From: Phycisphaerales bacterium
GTDB taxonomy: Bacteria > Planctomycetota > Phycisphaerae > UBA1845
Direction of reading: 5' to 3'
NCBI GenBank assembly: GCA_020852275.1
Contig: JADZBE010000033.1
Location: 1-64,000 of the forward strand
Length of the DNA: 64,000 bases
Part shown: positions 8,552 to 18,658 of the stretch, in pieces
Numbering within the stretch: position 1 is the stretch's first letter
How the letters are laid out: every line of letters begins with the position of its first letter
Program-made: the position numbers and the translations under genes
Notes under the pieces: generated by a model
Seen by the model: only the letters and a program-made list of their open reading frames with translations
Databases searched by the model: none
What the model was told of the DNA's origin: nothing

Positions 8552-9997
8552 ATGCCGAGCTGGCTCGATTCAACGTGGGGGATCATCGGCTTCGTCGCAT
8601 GGCTGTTCCTGGCGGGACTCGCCGCGGGGCACGCCGTCATGTACAAGCGCGACCCGCGCAGCAGCGCCATCTGGGTGCTGCTGATCCTCCTGCTGCCCTA
8701 TGCGGGTCCGTGGCTCTACTGGGTTCTGGGCATCAACCGGCTGGAGCGCCGCGTCGCGCGTCGGCTGGGCCGGCGCGAGCGACCGTTTGACGCCTGCGAA
8801 CTTCCGCGAACGCCGCATCCGCCGCAGGAGGTCCGCCGCGCCGTCGGCCACCTGGAGCCGCTCCTGGCCGTCGCCGACCGCGTCACGCGCCTTCCCCTCC
8901 TGCCCGGCAACGCCATCAAGCCACTGCACAACGGCGAGCAGGCCTATCCGCGCATGATGGAGGCCATCCGCGGCGCGGAGAAGACCGTCACGCTCGTCAG
9001 TTACATCTTTGATTCCGACGAGGTGGGCTTCGGGTTCGCCGACGCGCTGTCCGAGGCGGCGTCGCGCGGCGTGCGCGTCCACCTGCTGGTGGACGGTCTG
9101 GGGGCGCTGGGCCATCTCTCCCGGATGGGCCGCCACCTGCTGAAAACCAGGGTCGAGACGGCGGCGTTTTTTCCATTGCGATTTCCGTTCGGCCGATTGA
9201 GGATCAATCTGCGCAACCATCGCAAGCTGCTCGTGGTGGACGGGCGCATCGGCTTCACCGGCGGGATGAACATCTCGCAGCGCCACCTCATGTCGAGCAC
9301 CAGGCCGGGGCGCTCCGAGGACCTGCACTTCGAAATCGCCGGCCCGGTGGTCAGCGAGCTGCAGCATGCTTTTGCGGAGGATTGGGCGCTGGCGACCGAC
9401 AAGGTTCTGGAAGGCGCGGAGTATTTTCCGGTCATCGGTCCGCGTGGATCGGCCCTGTGCCGCGGCATTTCCACCGGCCCGGACGAGGATATGGAAAGGG
9501 TCCACTGTATTCTGCTGGCCGCCATTGCTGCGGCGAAAAGCGTCATTTACGTGGTGACGCCGTATTTCGTGCCGACGATGGCGCTGATCTCCGCGCTGAC
9601 GCTGGCGGCGCTGCGCGGCGTCCGCGTCGTCGTGCTGCTGCCGTCGGAGGTGGATCATCGCTTCCTGCGCTGGGTCGCGGACGCCTACCTCTGGCAGCTT
9701 CTGGAGCACGGCATCGAGGTCTATCGCCGTCCTCCGCCGTTCGTTCACACCAAGCTCGTGATCGTGGATGGCACGTGGGTGCTGCTGGGTTCCGCCAACC
9801 TGGACCGCCGCAGCTTCCGGCTGAACTTCGAGTTCAACGTGGAGGCGTATGACACGGCGTTGGCACAGGAATTGTCAGCATGGTTGGAGACGCTGCTGCC
9901 CGGCTCCGGGCGCGTGACGCTGGAGGAAGTGGACTCGCGAACCACAGCGCAGCGGCTGCGCGACGGGGCGTTCAAGCTGCTTTCGCCGCATTTGTGA
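8552..9997 (+). CDS. cls: Cardiolipin synthase (phospholipase D superfamily)
   Basis: Membrane enzyme that condenses phosphatidylglycerol into cardiolipin. It has two N-terminal transmembrane segments (GIIGFVAWLFLAGLAAGHAV and AIWVLLILLLPYAGPWLYWVLG), then two HKD motifs: NHRKLLVVDGRIGFTGGMN and VHTKLVIVDGTWVLLGSANLD. The 481 residues match the usual length. The start at 8552 (MPSWLDS) is favoured over the in-frame ATG at 8504 because it sits just before the first span. Inverted copies of the same repeat element flank the gene. Confidence 0.92.
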   Translation: MPSWLDSTWGIIGFVAWLFLAGLAAGHAVMYKRDPRSSAIWVLLILLLPYAGPWLYWVLGINRLERRVARRLGRRERPFDACELPRTPHPPQEVRRAVGHLEPLLAVADRVTRLPLLPGNAIKPLHNGEQAYPRMMEAIRGAEKTVTLVSYIFDSDEVGFGFADALSEAASRGVRVHLLVDGLGALGHLSRMGRHLLKTRVETAAFFPLRFPFGRLRINLRNHRKLLVVDGRIGFTGGMNISQRHLMSSTRPGRSEDLHFEIAGPVVSELQHAFAEDWALATDKVLEGAEYFPVIGPRGSALCRGISTGPDEDMERVHCILLAAIAAAKSVIYVVTPYFVPTMALISALTLAALRGVRVVVLLPSEVDHRFLRWVADAYLWQLLEHGIEVYRRPPPFVHTKLVIVDGTWVLLGSANLDRRSFRLNFEFNVEAYDTALAQELSAWLETLLPGSGRVTLEEVDSRTTAQRLRDGAFKLLSPHL

Positions 9998-10208
9998 TGG
10001 GGATTCCGCTGAACAACAAGCCGTTGCACAAGGGGTGGCGTGCAAATGAGGTGGCACGGACCTCCGGGACGTGCTTTTTCCCGGGAGATTCCGCGTCGAA
10101 CCATGGGAACTGGAGGCTTGCATCGGTCTGTAAGACAGCAGGCGGCTCGGTGTCGCAGCTCGTGCTTCGCGCTCTGCGCAATCCCAAGGGGCGGGCTGCC
10201 CCGGTCGA
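9998..10208. other. Intergenic, nothing recognised
   Basis: About 210 bases between cls and repeat copy B. Short ORFs in several frames show no recognisable domain. A weak hairpin (CCTCCGGGA...TCCCGGGAG) lies near 10049-10085. Confidence 0.4.
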
Positions 10209-10355
10209 TCAGCCCAGGGTGGAACTCGAAACGGGACATGGAGGCCGTCACCCCCGCGCAGGCGGGGGACCAGGACGCTCGGGTACAGACTGGATTCCCG
10301 CCTGCGCGGGAATGACGAAGGTGGATGCCCGCCTCCGCGGGAATGACGAAGGTCG
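10209..10355 (-). repeat. Dispersed palindromic element, copy B (inverted)
   Basis: Read on the minus strand it has the same parts in the same order as copy A: CATTCCCGCGGAGGCGGG twice, then CCCCCGCCTGCGCGGGGGTGACGG, then CGAGTTCCACCCTGGGCTG. With copy A it forms an inverted pair around cls. Lies before pcm. Confidence 0.8.
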
Positions 10356-10444
10356 CCGTTCATCCAGGACTGCTATTCCTCCGCTCACAGAAGCGGGGGG
10401 GTTGACCGATCGACGAGGCGATTTGCAAGGACAAGAATCTCCGC

Positions 10445-11131
10445 ATGACGCCCGATGAGCAAACGCAAGGCGATTCCCATGTCCCCGCGACGTTTGAGCA
10501 ACGTCGCCGGCGGATGATCTACGAGGACATTTACCGGCGCGGGGTAACCGATCCGCGCGTGCTCAAGGCCATGGACGAGGTTCCGCGCGAGCGGTTCCTC
10601 CCGATGGATCTGAGCGAGGCGGCCTATGAGGACCGCGCGCTGCCCATCGCCGGCGGGCAGACGATCAGCCAGCCCTACATCGTGGCCTACATGACCGAAC
10701 GGCTGGAATTGACGCCGCAGTCCCGCGTGCTGGAGATCGGCACGGGCACGGGTTACCAGACGGCCGTGCTCGCACGCCTTGCCGGGCACGTCTGCACCAT
10801 CGAACGACTGGACACGCTCCACCGCCAGGCTGCCGGGACGCTTGGAGCTCTCGGCGTGGTGAATGTCCAGTTCGTCTGCGGGGACGGAACCCTGGGGCTG
10901 CCTTCGGAAGCGCCGTTCGATCGCATCCTCGTCACGGCGGGCGCTCCCGAAATTCCGCGCGCCCTGCTGCAGCAGTTGGCGGACGGCGGCGTGCTGGTCG
11001 CTCCCATCGGCGGCGAGGTTGAGCAACGGATCGTCCACGTGCGACGGCTGGGCGGCCGAACGCATGAAACGACGCTGATCCCCGTTCGCTTCGTGCGGCT
11101 TATCGGAAGCGAAGGCTGGCCTGCGGACTGA
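10445..11131 (+). CDS. pcm: Protein-L-isoaspartate O-methyltransferase
   Basis: Repairs isomerised aspartyl residues by SAM-dependent methylation. 228 residues with the PCMT landmarks: VPRERFLP, the substrate loop GGQTISQPYIVAYMTE, SAM motif I VLEIGTGTGYQTAVLA and GDGTLGLPSEAPFDRILVTAGAPEIP. About 15 extra residues precede the conserved core, so a later start is possible. It stands alone. Confidence 0.95.
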   Translation: MTPDEQTQGDSHVPATFEQRRRRMIYEDIYRRGVTDPRVLKAMDEVPRERFLPMDLSEAAYEDRALPIAGGQTISQPYIVAYMTERLELTPQSRVLEIGTGTGYQTAVLARLAGHVCTIERLDTLHRQAAGTLGALGVVNVQFVCGDGTLGLPSEAPFDRILVTAGAPEIPRALLQQLADGGVLVAPIGGEVEQRIVHVRRLGGRTHETTLIPVRFVRLIGSEGWPAD

Positions 11132-11431
11132 CAGGCGCATGGCACTCGCGGGCAACGCCCGGCGCCGCGCGGCCTGACAAAGCGCGTGAAACCGCAGGAA
11201 ATCAAGGGCAAACCGGGGGAGAGCCAGACTCGGCGCCGGTCACGCGCGGTCTTGCTGGACGTTTGCGCCCACCCACGTCCGATCGTGTGGCGAATAAGCG
11301 ACAATCTTGTTCATGAGATCACAAGCCCGCCCGCGCGAACGCCGATGAACCGGCACGATCGCGGACGGGGTCGCACACATTTCTCCGCCACGATCACCGG
11401 TCTGCATTACGGATTGCGAAGCAGGGCACAG
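11132..11431. other. Intergenic, nothing recognised
   Basis: About 300 bases between pcm and the RsbW-like gene. The frame of the downstream gene is open from 11186, but this part has no recognisable domain and the better ribosome binding site is at 11420-11426. Any promoter for the signalling locus would be expected here; no clear -35/-10 pair was seen. Confidence 0.35.
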
Positions 11432-11872
11432 ATGTTCCGGATCACCGACACATCCTCGGGGTTCCGCGTTCAGATGTCGTCGCGCCTTGATCTCATTGAT
11501 CGCGCGGACGAGCTTCTGGCGCAGCGCCTCCTCAGCGACACGTCAAACCTCGACGCGTTCGCCGTCCGCATCCTGCTGCGGGAAGCGCTGCTCAACGCCG
11601 TCCTGCACGGCGGGCGGCAGGGCGAGGACAGCCCGATCGACCTCGACGTGGCGTTCGACGCGGACGGGCTGACGCTGACGGTGGCGGACCGCGGACCGGG
11701 CTTTGACTGGCGGCGGCGGCTGGATCGCCTCGATGTCCTCGCGGACGGGGGGCGCGGCATCCCGCTGATGGGGATTTACGCGGACGAAATGCAGTACGAC
11801 AGCGGCGGCAATCGTCTAACACTTCGTAAGCGGGCGAATGGCGCGGGCGCGAAAACGCTGCAACGAACCTGA
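11432..11872 (+). CDS. Anti-sigma-type serine kinase (RsbW/SpoIIAB-like ATPase)
   Basis: 146 residues of the HATPase_c_2 type: N-box RILLREALLNAVLHGG (Glu and Asn for Mg-ATP), G1 box VADRGPGFDW and G2 box GGRGIPLM. Proteins of this type bind a sigma factor or another partner and phosphorylate a STAS antagonist. ATG at 11432 is preceded by AGGG at about 8 bases. Its stop overlaps an ATG in the next ORF (ATGA at 11869-11873 region), and the neighbour is a STAS protein, so the two form a partner-switch pair placed directly before cheA. Confidence 0.85.
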   Translation: MFRITDTSSGFRVQMSSRLDLIDRADELLAQRLLSDTSNLDAFAVRILLREALLNAVLHGGRQGEDSPIDLDVAFDADGLTLTVADRGPGFDWRRRLDRLDVLADGGRGIPLMGIYADEMQYDSGGNRLTLRKRANGAGAKTLQRT

Positions 11873-11889
11873 TGGAGGACTTTTGGATC

Positions 11890-12189
11890 ATGGCACAATC
11901 GACGGCAACGCAGGCTCCCGTGGTTCGACCCGCGGGCACGATCACGGCGCTCAACGCGGACGAGTTCCGCGCCGCGCTTCAGGAACAACTCGCCGACGGC
12001 GCGAAGGACCTGACCATCGACCTCAGCGACGTGGACCTCATCGATTCGCGCGGGCTGGCCGTTTTCGTCGTCTGCCACCAGACGCTGCTCGCCCGGGGCG
12101 GCACGCTTACGGTGCTCGGCGCGGACGCGAACCTGAAAGGGCTGTTCCGCGTCATCCGTCTCGACGAGCACTTCCGCGTGCTGGACTGA
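11890..12189 (+). CDS. STAS-domain anti-anti-sigma factor (SpoIIAA/RsbV-like)
   Basis: About 99 residues forming a single STAS domain: VVRPAGTITALNADEFR, LTIDLSDVDLIDSRGLAVFV and a C-terminal LFRVIRLDEHF. The Ser in DSRGLAV is at the position phosphorylated in SpoIIAA. The probable start is ATG at 11890 (GGAGG eleven bases upstream); an in-frame ATG at 11872 would overlap the kinase stop. It is expected to be the substrate and antagonist of the adjacent kinase. Confidence 0.88.
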   Translation: MAQSTATQAPVVRPAGTITALNADEFRAALQEQLADGAKDLTIDLSDVDLIDSRGLAVFVVCHQTLLARGGTLTVLGADANLKGLFRVIRLDEHFRVLD

Positions 12190-12271
12190 CGGCGACGCCG
12201 AATCGGTCGGCATTCTGAAGCGATGAGCGGGAGTCGGAGCGTCTTGAACTTTCTCAGGCGGAGAAACAGCC

Positions 12272-15200
12272 GTGCTTTCGGATCAGAATGAGCTTATCGA
12301 AAGTTTTGTCACCGAGGCCGCGGAAGGCCTGGACGGCATCGAAACCGACCTCCTCGCCATGGAGGCCGACGGCGCCAACATCGACGTCGAGCGCGTCAAC
12401 AAGATCTTCCGCAGCATCCACTCCATCAAGGGAACCGCCGGGTTTCTCGGGCTGACCGCGATCGGCGCGCTGTCGCACGAGATGGAGAACGTGCTGAACA
12501 TGATCCGCAACCGCGAGCTGACGCCGGGAGAAGCCGTCGTCGAGGCGCTCATCCGCGGTTCCGACCTGTTGCGGAACATGGTCTCCGACGTCAACGGCTC
12601 CAACGGCGTGGACGTGTCCAAGCACGTGGCCGCGCTCAAGTCCGCCGTCAAAGGTCAGGCGTCGCCCGCCGTGGCCGAGACGCCGGATCATGAGATTGAC
12701 GTGCTCATGCCCAGCGGCGGCGTTGCCTTCATGGGCGTCAGCGAGAAGGCCCTCCGCCGCCAGCAGGAACGAAACTGTCACATCCACGTCGTCGAGGCCG
12801 ACCTCATCAACGACGTCGAGTCGAAAGGCCTGACTCCCGTTCAGTTCCTTCAGCGGGTGTACGCCTGCGCGGAGCTGATGGACAGCTACATCAGCACGTC
12901 GGGCGTCGGCACGCTGGACTCGAAGCTGCCGGCGGAGCTGCTCTTCCGCATGTTGCTCGCTTCCGAACACGGTCCCGACGACCTGCACCTGGAACTCGGG
13001 CTGCCCTCCGACCGCGTGCATCCCATCGCCACGCCCGATCACGGCCCGTGGGATTCGCCCCGCTCGACGCCGAGTCCGGGCCCCGCAGCCGAAGAAACCG
13101 CCCGCGCCAAGATGGCCGTGGCAGCGCCGGCGCCCGGTGTTTCCGTCAGGCCCGAAGAAGCCGCGGATTCCGCCCGCCCCTCCGCCGCGCCGGTGAAGGC
13201 CGACGCCACGCTTCGCGTCGGGGTGCGCATCCTTGACAACCTGATGACCCTCGCGGGCGAACTCGTGCTGGCACGGAATCAGCTCCTGCAAATCAGCGCC
13301 TCCAAGAGCCAGGCCGGAATCGACTCGGTCGCCAACCGCATCGACCAGGTGACCAGCGACCTGCAGGAAGCCATCATGCAGACGCGCATGCAGCCCGTCG
13401 GCACGGTCCTCGGGAAGTTCCAGCGCGTCGTCCGCGACCTCAGCAAGACGCTCAACAAGCAGTGCGACCTGTTCATCGAGGGCAACGAAGTCGAACTGGA
13501 CAAGACCATCATCGAGGCCATCGGCGACCCGCTGACGCACCTCGTCCGCAACGCCCTCGATCACGGACTGGAAACGCCTGATCGCCGCGAGGCAAAGGGC
13601 AAGAAACCCACGGGACAGGTCCACATCCGGGCGTTTCATCAGGGCGGCAAGGTCAACATCACCATCGCCGACGACGGTGCCGGCATCGACCCCGAGAAAC
13701 TCAAGACCAAGGCCGTCCAGAAGAAGATCATCACGTCGGACCAGGCCCGGTCGATGTCCGAGCGCGAGGCGATCCGGCTCATCTTCCACCCCGGCTTTTC
13801 GATGGCGGAGAAGGTGACCGAAGTCAGCGGTCGCGGCGTGGGCATGGACGTGGTCCGCACTAACATCGAAAAGCTCGGCGGGACCGTGGACGTGGAGACG
13901 CAGCTCGGCGCGGGCACGACCATCGCCATCCGCCTGCCGCTGACCCTGGCGATCATTCCGGCGCTGATCGTCTGGTGCAACGAGAAGAAATACGCCCTTC
14001 CGCAGGTGCACATCCATGAACTGATTCGCGTCAAGGCCTCTGAAGTCCGGTCGAAGATCCGCCGCATCAACGACGCGGAGGTTCTGCACCTGCGCGGCTC
14101 ACTGCTGCCGCTCGTGCGGCTCAGCAAGGCGCTGGGCGTGCCGTCGCGCTTCCGCGCCCGTCACGACGGACCTTTGGCGGACAATCACCGTCTCGCGCTG
14201 GCCGATCGGCGCGACGACGGCGCGCCGCTGGCCGCCGACAACCGGCGCGACGGCGCCTCAGATCGGCGCGAGGACACCCACGAAGGCGCGCTGAACATCA
14301 TTGTGGCCGAGGCGGGGGCGCTGCGCTACGGGCTGGTCGTTGACGGGCTGGACGACTCGCAGGAGATCGTAGTCAAGCCGCTCGGTCGGCACATGAAGCA
14401 GTGCATCTGCCTCGCCGGGGCGACTGTCCTTGGCGACGGGAGGGTGGCGATGATCCTCGATGTCACCGGCATTTCCCAGCACTGCGGCCTCAAGGCGCCG
14501 GACGACACGCAGACCGACGCCGCCGACGCTGCGAAGGATGCCCAGGACTTGTGCACCGTTCTGATGTTCCGCAACCACGAGACCGAGCATTTCGCCGTGC
14601 CGACTGCGCTGATCTCGCGCATCGAGAACATCAAGGCCGAGCAGATCGACAGCGTGGGCGGGCGCGAGATTCTGCAGTACCGCGGACGCTCCCTGCCGCT
14701 GCTGCGGCTCGAACACTACGTCAAGGCGAAGCCCGGCGAGGTGCACGGCGGCTGCCACGTCGCCGTCTTCAACGTAGCCGATCATGAGGTGGGGCTTGTC
14801 ATTCCGCGTCTTGGCGACATTCGCGACATCAGCACGCACCTGGACACCGCCGCGTTCTGCGAGCCGGGCGTCTTCGGCTCGCTGATCGTGCAGGACGCCA
14901 CCACGCGCGTCGTGGACCTCATTGCCGTCACGCGCCGCGCGTACGCCGAGTGGTTCGAAGCCGCCGGCGGCGCGGCTTCGGGACCGGCCGGCATCCGCAT
15001 CGTGCTCGCCGAGGATTCGGCCTTCTTCAGGGGACAGGTGGTCAGCTTCCTGCATTCCGCCGGTTTCGAGGTCGAGGCGTTCAACGACGGGGAGGGCGCC
15101 TGGGCGCGCCTCCAGAAGTCCGGTCCGCCCGTGGACCTGGTGCTGACGGACATCGAGATGCCGCGCGTCACGGGTCTGGAGCTGACCCGCCGGATCAAGG

Positions 15201-15415
15201 CGGATCCGCGCCTTCGGACGATCCCCGTCTTCGCGCTCACGAGCCTCGTGGGCGCGGCCAACCTTCAGCAAGGCCGGGAAGCGGGCGTGGATGAGTACCT
15301 CGTGAAACTCGACCGAGAATTGTTGATCAGCGCGATTCAGAAACGACTGGGCGGCGCCGGCGGCCCTTACGCGGCAAACGGCAGCGCCTCAGCACTCGTG
15401 GGGAGACCGTCATGA
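12272..15415 (+). CDS. cheA: Hybrid chemotaxis histidine kinase CheA with C-terminal receiver
   Basis: A 1047-residue cytoplasmic kinase that would take signals from the receptors below. Order: HPt domain (about 1-105, phospho-acceptor H50 in IHSIKGTAGF); a linker with a possible P2-like part; dimerisation helix (about 310-370, LDNLMTLAGELVLARNQL); ATPase (about 370-560) with N-box HLVRNALDHG, G1 DDGAGID and G2 GRGVGMD; two CheW-like regions (about 565-735 and 755-905); and a receiver (about 908-1035) with acceptor D960 in LTDIEMP. The start is GTG at 12272 with GGCGGAG eight bases upstream. A second CheW-like region and a fused receiver are departures from E. coli CheA. Its 3' end overlaps cheW by four bases. 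Confidence 0.93.
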   Translation: MLSDQNELIESFVTEAAEGLDGIETDLLAMEADGANIDVERVNKIFRSIHSIKGTAGFLGLTAIGALSHEMENVLNMIRNRELTPGEAVVEALIRGSDLLRNMVSDVNGSNGVDVSKHVAALKSAVKGQASPAVAETPDHEIDVLMPSGGVAFMGVSEKALRRQQERNCHIHVVEADLINDVESKGLTPVQFLQRVYACAELMDSYISTSGVGTLDSKLPAELLFRMLLASEHGPDDLHLELGLPSDRVHPIATPDHGPWDSPRSTPSPGPAAEETARAKMAVAAPAPGVSVRPEEAADSARPSAAPVKADATLRVGVRILDNLMTLAGELVLARNQLLQISASKSQAGIDSVANRIDQVTSDLQEAIMQTRMQPVGTVLGKFQRVVRDLSKTLNKQCDLFIEGNEVELDKTIIEAIGDPLTHLVRNALDHGLETPDRREAKGKKPTGQVHIRAFHQGGKVNITIADDGAGIDPEKLKTKAVQKKIITSDQARSMSEREAIRLIFHPGFSMAEKVTEVSGRGVGMDVVRTNIEKLGGTVDVETQLGAGTTIAIRLPLTLAIIPALIVWCNEKKYALPQVHIHELIRVKASEVRSKIRRINDAEVLHLRGSLLPLVRLSKALGVPSRFRARHDGPLADNHRLALADRRDDGAPLAADNRRDGASDRREDTHEGALNIIVAEAGALRYGLVVDGLDDSQEIVVKPLGRHMKQCICLAGATVLGDGRVAMILDVTGISQHCGLKAPDDTQTDAADAAKDAQDLCTVLMFRNHETEHFAVPTALISRIENIKAEQIDSVGGREILQYRGRSLPLLRLEHYVKAKPGEVHGGCHVAVFNVADHEVGLVIPRLGDIRDISTHLDTAAFCEPGVFGSLIVQDATTRVVDLIAVTRRAYAEWFEAAGGAASGPAGIRIVLAEDSAFFRGQVVSFLHSAGFEVEAFNDGEGAWARLQKSGPPVDLVLTDIEMPRVTGLELTRRIKADPRLRTIPVFALTSLVGAANLQQGREAGVDEYLVKLDRELLISAIQKRLGGAGGPYAANGSASALVGRPS

Positions 15416-15918
15416 CCCTGTGCCTGGAGCCTTCGGCGGCGACGATGACCGAGGATCGGGAGATCGAGCTGGTGACCTTCGCCATCGGCGAACGCATGTT
15501 CGGTGCGGACATCGCCGGGGTGTCGGAAATCAACCGCAACCTCGACATGGTTCCCGCGCCCAACGCGCCCCCCTGGGTGCGCGGCGTCATCAACCTTCGC
15601 GGCGAGGTGGTCAGCGTCGTGGACCTGCGCGTCCTGCTGGGAGAGCCGCCCGCGGAGATCACGCCGACCAGCCGCAACGTCCTGGTGTACTCGCGCGGCG
15701 AGCGCGTCGGGCTTCTCATCGATCGCGTCGGCGAGGTGGTCCGCTGCCGCACGCACGAGCTGGAAGATCCGCCGGCCAATCTCGCCGGCGCCGACGGACT
15801 GTTCGTCAAGGCGGTGTACAAGAACAAGGAGGAGCTTCTGCTCATCCTCGACAGCGAGGACGCGCTGTCGCGCGATCGGAATGATTTGCTCCCCGAATGC
15901 ACGGTCAATTCCCGGTAA
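15412..15918 (+). CDS. cheW: Chemotaxis adaptor CheW
   Basis: 168 residues, a single CheW domain that couples receptors to CheA. Recognisable: VTFAIGERMFGADIAGVSEI, the conserved WVRGVINLRGEVVSVVDLR, and VGLLIDRVGEVVR. The start ATG overlaps the cheA stop (ATGA), so translation is probably coupled. Confidence 0.95.
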   Translation: MTLCLEPSAATMTEDREIELVTFAIGERMFGADIAGVSEINRNLDMVPAPNAPPWVRGVINLRGEVVSVVDLRVLLGEPPAEITPTSRNVLVYSRGERVGLLIDRVGEVVRCRTHELEDPPANLAGADGLFVKAVYKNKEELLLILDSEDALSRDRNDLLPECTVNSR

Positions 15919-15985
15919 TCCATGTGCGAGGGCGCACCACGCCCCGCCTTGAAATGTCCACCTATCTGAAAGGAAGACGATCCCT

Positions 15986-18331
15986 ATGAAGCTCCGAACT
16001 CGACTGACGTTGGCGTTCCTCGCCTGTGGTGTTCTGCCCATGCTGGTCGCGGTCGCCATCAGCTACCAATCAGCGCACCAGGGCATGGTGGCCATCCAGA
16101 AAGAAAGTGCCAAAGAGCTTGAGCAGATGGCCAAGAACCAGCTCGACGCGATTCGGCACCAAAAGCAGCTCCAGCTTGAGCGCTACGTCAAGTTGCAGGA
16201 GGAGATCATCGTTCCTTTCAGTTGCAGCCAGGTGGCCCGGGACGCGGCGCGCGACATGGTCAGCGCCTTCAAGTCGTTCCGGCAGGACAACAACGTGACG
16301 CCGGACGAATTGACAACGATGCGCGCTGAGCTGGCCGATTATTACGGCGCCGACTTCACGGACGCTTTTAAGAAGCAAACCGGCGGCGCCGTCCCGGACG
16401 TTGCGAGCTATCTCGCCAAGCTCGACGACGACTCCATCGCGCTGCAGCACCAGTACATCAAGCAGAACCCCAATCCGATCGGCTCCAAGCACCTGCTCCC
16501 TCGGGGCGACGATGCCTCCACCTATAGCGAACTTCATGCGAAGTATCACGCGGCGATGCGCCCCTACGTCGAGCAGTTCGGCTACTATGATATCTTCCTG
16601 ATCGACCCGGAATCCGGCGACATCGTCTACACCGTCTTCAAGGAGACGGACTTCACCACGTCGCTGAAGAATGGGCCCAACGCGAACACGAACCTGGCCG
16701 CGTGCTTCAAGCAGGCGGCGTCTGTGGGCGCGGGCAAGTACGCCGCCGCCGACTTCGCGGCTTACTGGCCGTCCTACCAGGCGCCGGCCATGTTTCTCGC
16801 CGCGCCTATTTATGACGGGGACACGTTGCTGGCCGTCTGCGCGTTTCAACTGCCCATTGATCGAATGAACTCGATCCTGACCGCGCGCGACGGCATGGGC
16901 GAGACCGGCGAGACCATCCTGATCGGACCGGACTACAAGATGCGGTCCGATTCCTTCCGGGATCCGGAAAAGCACTCCCTCGCGGCGGCCTTCAAAAGCG
17001 CCGATGGCGGAAAAGTGGACACCAAGGCGACCCGCGCCGCCTTTGAAAAAGGCGAGGAAGGCGTCGTGACGTGCGTGGACTACGTGGGGCATGAAGCGCT
17101 GATCCACTATGGTCCGGTGAGCCTTCTGGGTCTGAAGTTCTGCCTCAACGCGAAGATGGACACGTCGGAGCTGTTTGCCTCGATCAAGACGCTGGACCAG
17201 ATGACGCAGCAGGTTGGCAAGCGCACGATCAACTCGAGCGTCGCCGTCGGCGCCGTCGCCCTGATCGCCATTCTGGGCTTCGCCCTGTTCATCTCCACGC
17301 GCCTCTCCAAGCCGGTCGTGGCCGCGGCCGCATTCTGCAAGGAGGTGGCGGGCGGCAACTTGACGCAGACCTGCAGCCTCAAGGCCGGCGGCGAAGTGGG
17401 AACCTTGATCGATTCCATGAACGACATGAGCACCAAGCTGCGCGACACCGTCGGGAAGATTCGCCAGAACGCCCAGACGGTCGCCAGCTCCTCGACCGAG
17501 CTTTCCGCCACCGCCACCCAGCTAAGCTCCGGCGCGGAGCAGACCACGTCCCAGTCCGCCACCGTCGCCGCCGCCGCCGAGGAAATGGCCATCAACATGA
17601 ACAACATGGCCAGCGCCGCCGAGCAGATGTCCTCCGGCGTCAAGGGCGTCTCCGCGGCGATCGAGGAAATGACGGCGAGCATCAACGAAATCGCCAAGAA
17701 CACCGAGCACGCCGCCACGGCCGCCGGCAGCGCCGCGAGCCTCGCCAACGTCAGCAATGACAAGGTCGCTCAGCTTGGCTCGGCCGCCGACGAGATCGGC
17801 AAGGTCGTCACCGTGATTCAGGACATCGCGGAGCAGACCAACCTGCTGGCGCTGAACGCCACGATCGAGGCCGCCCGCGCCGGCGAGGCCGGCAAGGGCT
17901 TCGCCGTCGTCGCCAGCGAGGTCAAAGAGCTCGCCCGCCAGACGGCCTCGGCGACGGAGGACATCGCCAAACGCATCTCCGCGATTCAGTCCACCACCTC
18001 GGAGTCGGTCAAGGCCATCGGCGAGATCGTGCAGGCGATCGCCAGCGTCAACGACGTGTCCGCCACGATCGCCGCGGCCATCGAGGAGCAGAGCGCGACG
18101 ACGAAGGAGATCGCGCGCAGCATGAGCCAGACGGCCACCGCCGCGGAGACCGTTTCCGTGGGCGTGGCGCAGTCCGCTTCGGCGAGCAAGGAAATCACGC
18201 GGAACATTTCCGGCGTGGACCAGTGCGCCAAGCAGACCGCATGTGGCGCCGGGGAAACTCAACAGGCGGGCCGGCGCCTGTCGGACCTCTCCGAGGGGCT
18301 GAACTCGCTGGTCGCGCAGTTCCAGGTCTAA
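15986..18331 (+). CDS. Methyl-accepting chemotaxis protein with extracytoplasmic sensor
   Basis: 781 residues: N-terminal transmembrane segment (about 7-27), a large periplasmic sensor (about 30-415, probably a double-Cache type, unverified), a second span (about 418-438, [14 protein letters not shown]), HAMP ([10 protein letters not shown] to [16 protein letters not shown]) and a signalling domain to the end with the hairpin tip [32 protein letters not shown] region. AGGAAGA upstream of the ATG supports this start. The signalling half is nearly identical to that of the next receptor. The ligand is unknown. Confidence 0.93.
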   Translation: MKLRTRLTLAFLACGVLPMLVAVAISYQSAHQGMVAIQKESAKELEQMAKNQLDAIRHQKQLQLERYVKLQEEIIVPFSCSQVARDAARDMVSAFKSFRQDNNVTPDELTTMRAELADYYGADFTDAFKKQTGGAVPDVASYLAKLDDDSIALQHQYIKQNPNPIGSKHLLPRGDDASTYSELHAKYHAAMRPYVEQFGYYDIFLIDPESGDIVYTVFKETDFTTSLKNGPNANTNLAACFKQAASVGAGKYAAADFAAYWPSYQAPAMFLAAPIYDGDTLLAVCAFQLPIDRMNSILTARDGMGETGETILIGPDYKMRSDSFRDPEKHSLAAAFKSADGGKVDTKATRAAFEKGEEGVVTCVDYVGHEALIHYGPVSLLGLKFCLNAKMDTSELFASIKTLDQMTQQVGKRTINSSVAVGAVALIAILGFALFISTRLSKPVVAAAAFCKEVAGGNLTQTCSLKAGGEVGTLIDSMNDMSTKLRDTVGKIRQNAQTVASSSTELSATATQLSSGAEQTTSQSATVAAAAEEMAINMNNMASAAEQMSSGVKGVSAAIEEMTASINEIAKNTEHAATAAGSAASLANVSNDKVAQLGSAADEIGKVVTVIQDIAEQTNLLALNATIEAARAGEAGKGFAVVASEVKELARQTASATEDIAKRISAIQSTTSESVKAIGEIVQAIASVNDVSATIAAAIEEQSATTKEIARSMSQTATAAETVSVGVAQSASASKEITRNISGVDQCAKQTACGAGETQQAGRRLSDLSEGLNSLVAQFQV

Positions 18332-18355
18332 CGGCCCCCGGGTGAATGACGACTT

Positions 18356-18525
18356 CCGTCATTCCCGCGCACGCGGGAATCCAGCTTCGTCATTCCCGCG
18401 CATGCGGGAATCCAGCTGGGTGATTCCCACGAAGGCAGGAAGCCGGCAGTGCCTTGCGAGGAGGCATGAAGCCGGCGGTTCTCCGGGACTGCCTGGACCC
18501 CTGCCTTCGCGGGGGCGACGGTTGA
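18356..18525 (+). repeat. Dispersed palindromic element, copy C
   Basis: Two CATTCCCGCGCANGCGGGAA palindromes, a variable middle and CTGGACCCCTGCCTTCGCGGGGGCGACGG, as in copies A and B. It lies between the two chemoreceptor genes and may have arrived after they duplicated. Confidence 0.75.
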
Positions 18526-18658
18526 CGGGGTGAGTGAGTCTTGCGGACCGGTTCGCCGGCCATCAGGCTGCGGGCCGGTCCGCGAGGGGGTTGAACGTGG
18601 GACGTGCCAACCGGCATCGTGGGCACCGCCCTTCACGACTGAAGTCGGGGAGATACAC

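Noticed and set aside
12254-14089. Minus-strand ORF of 611 residues
   Set aside because: Antisense of cheA, whose own frame has clear conserved motifs.
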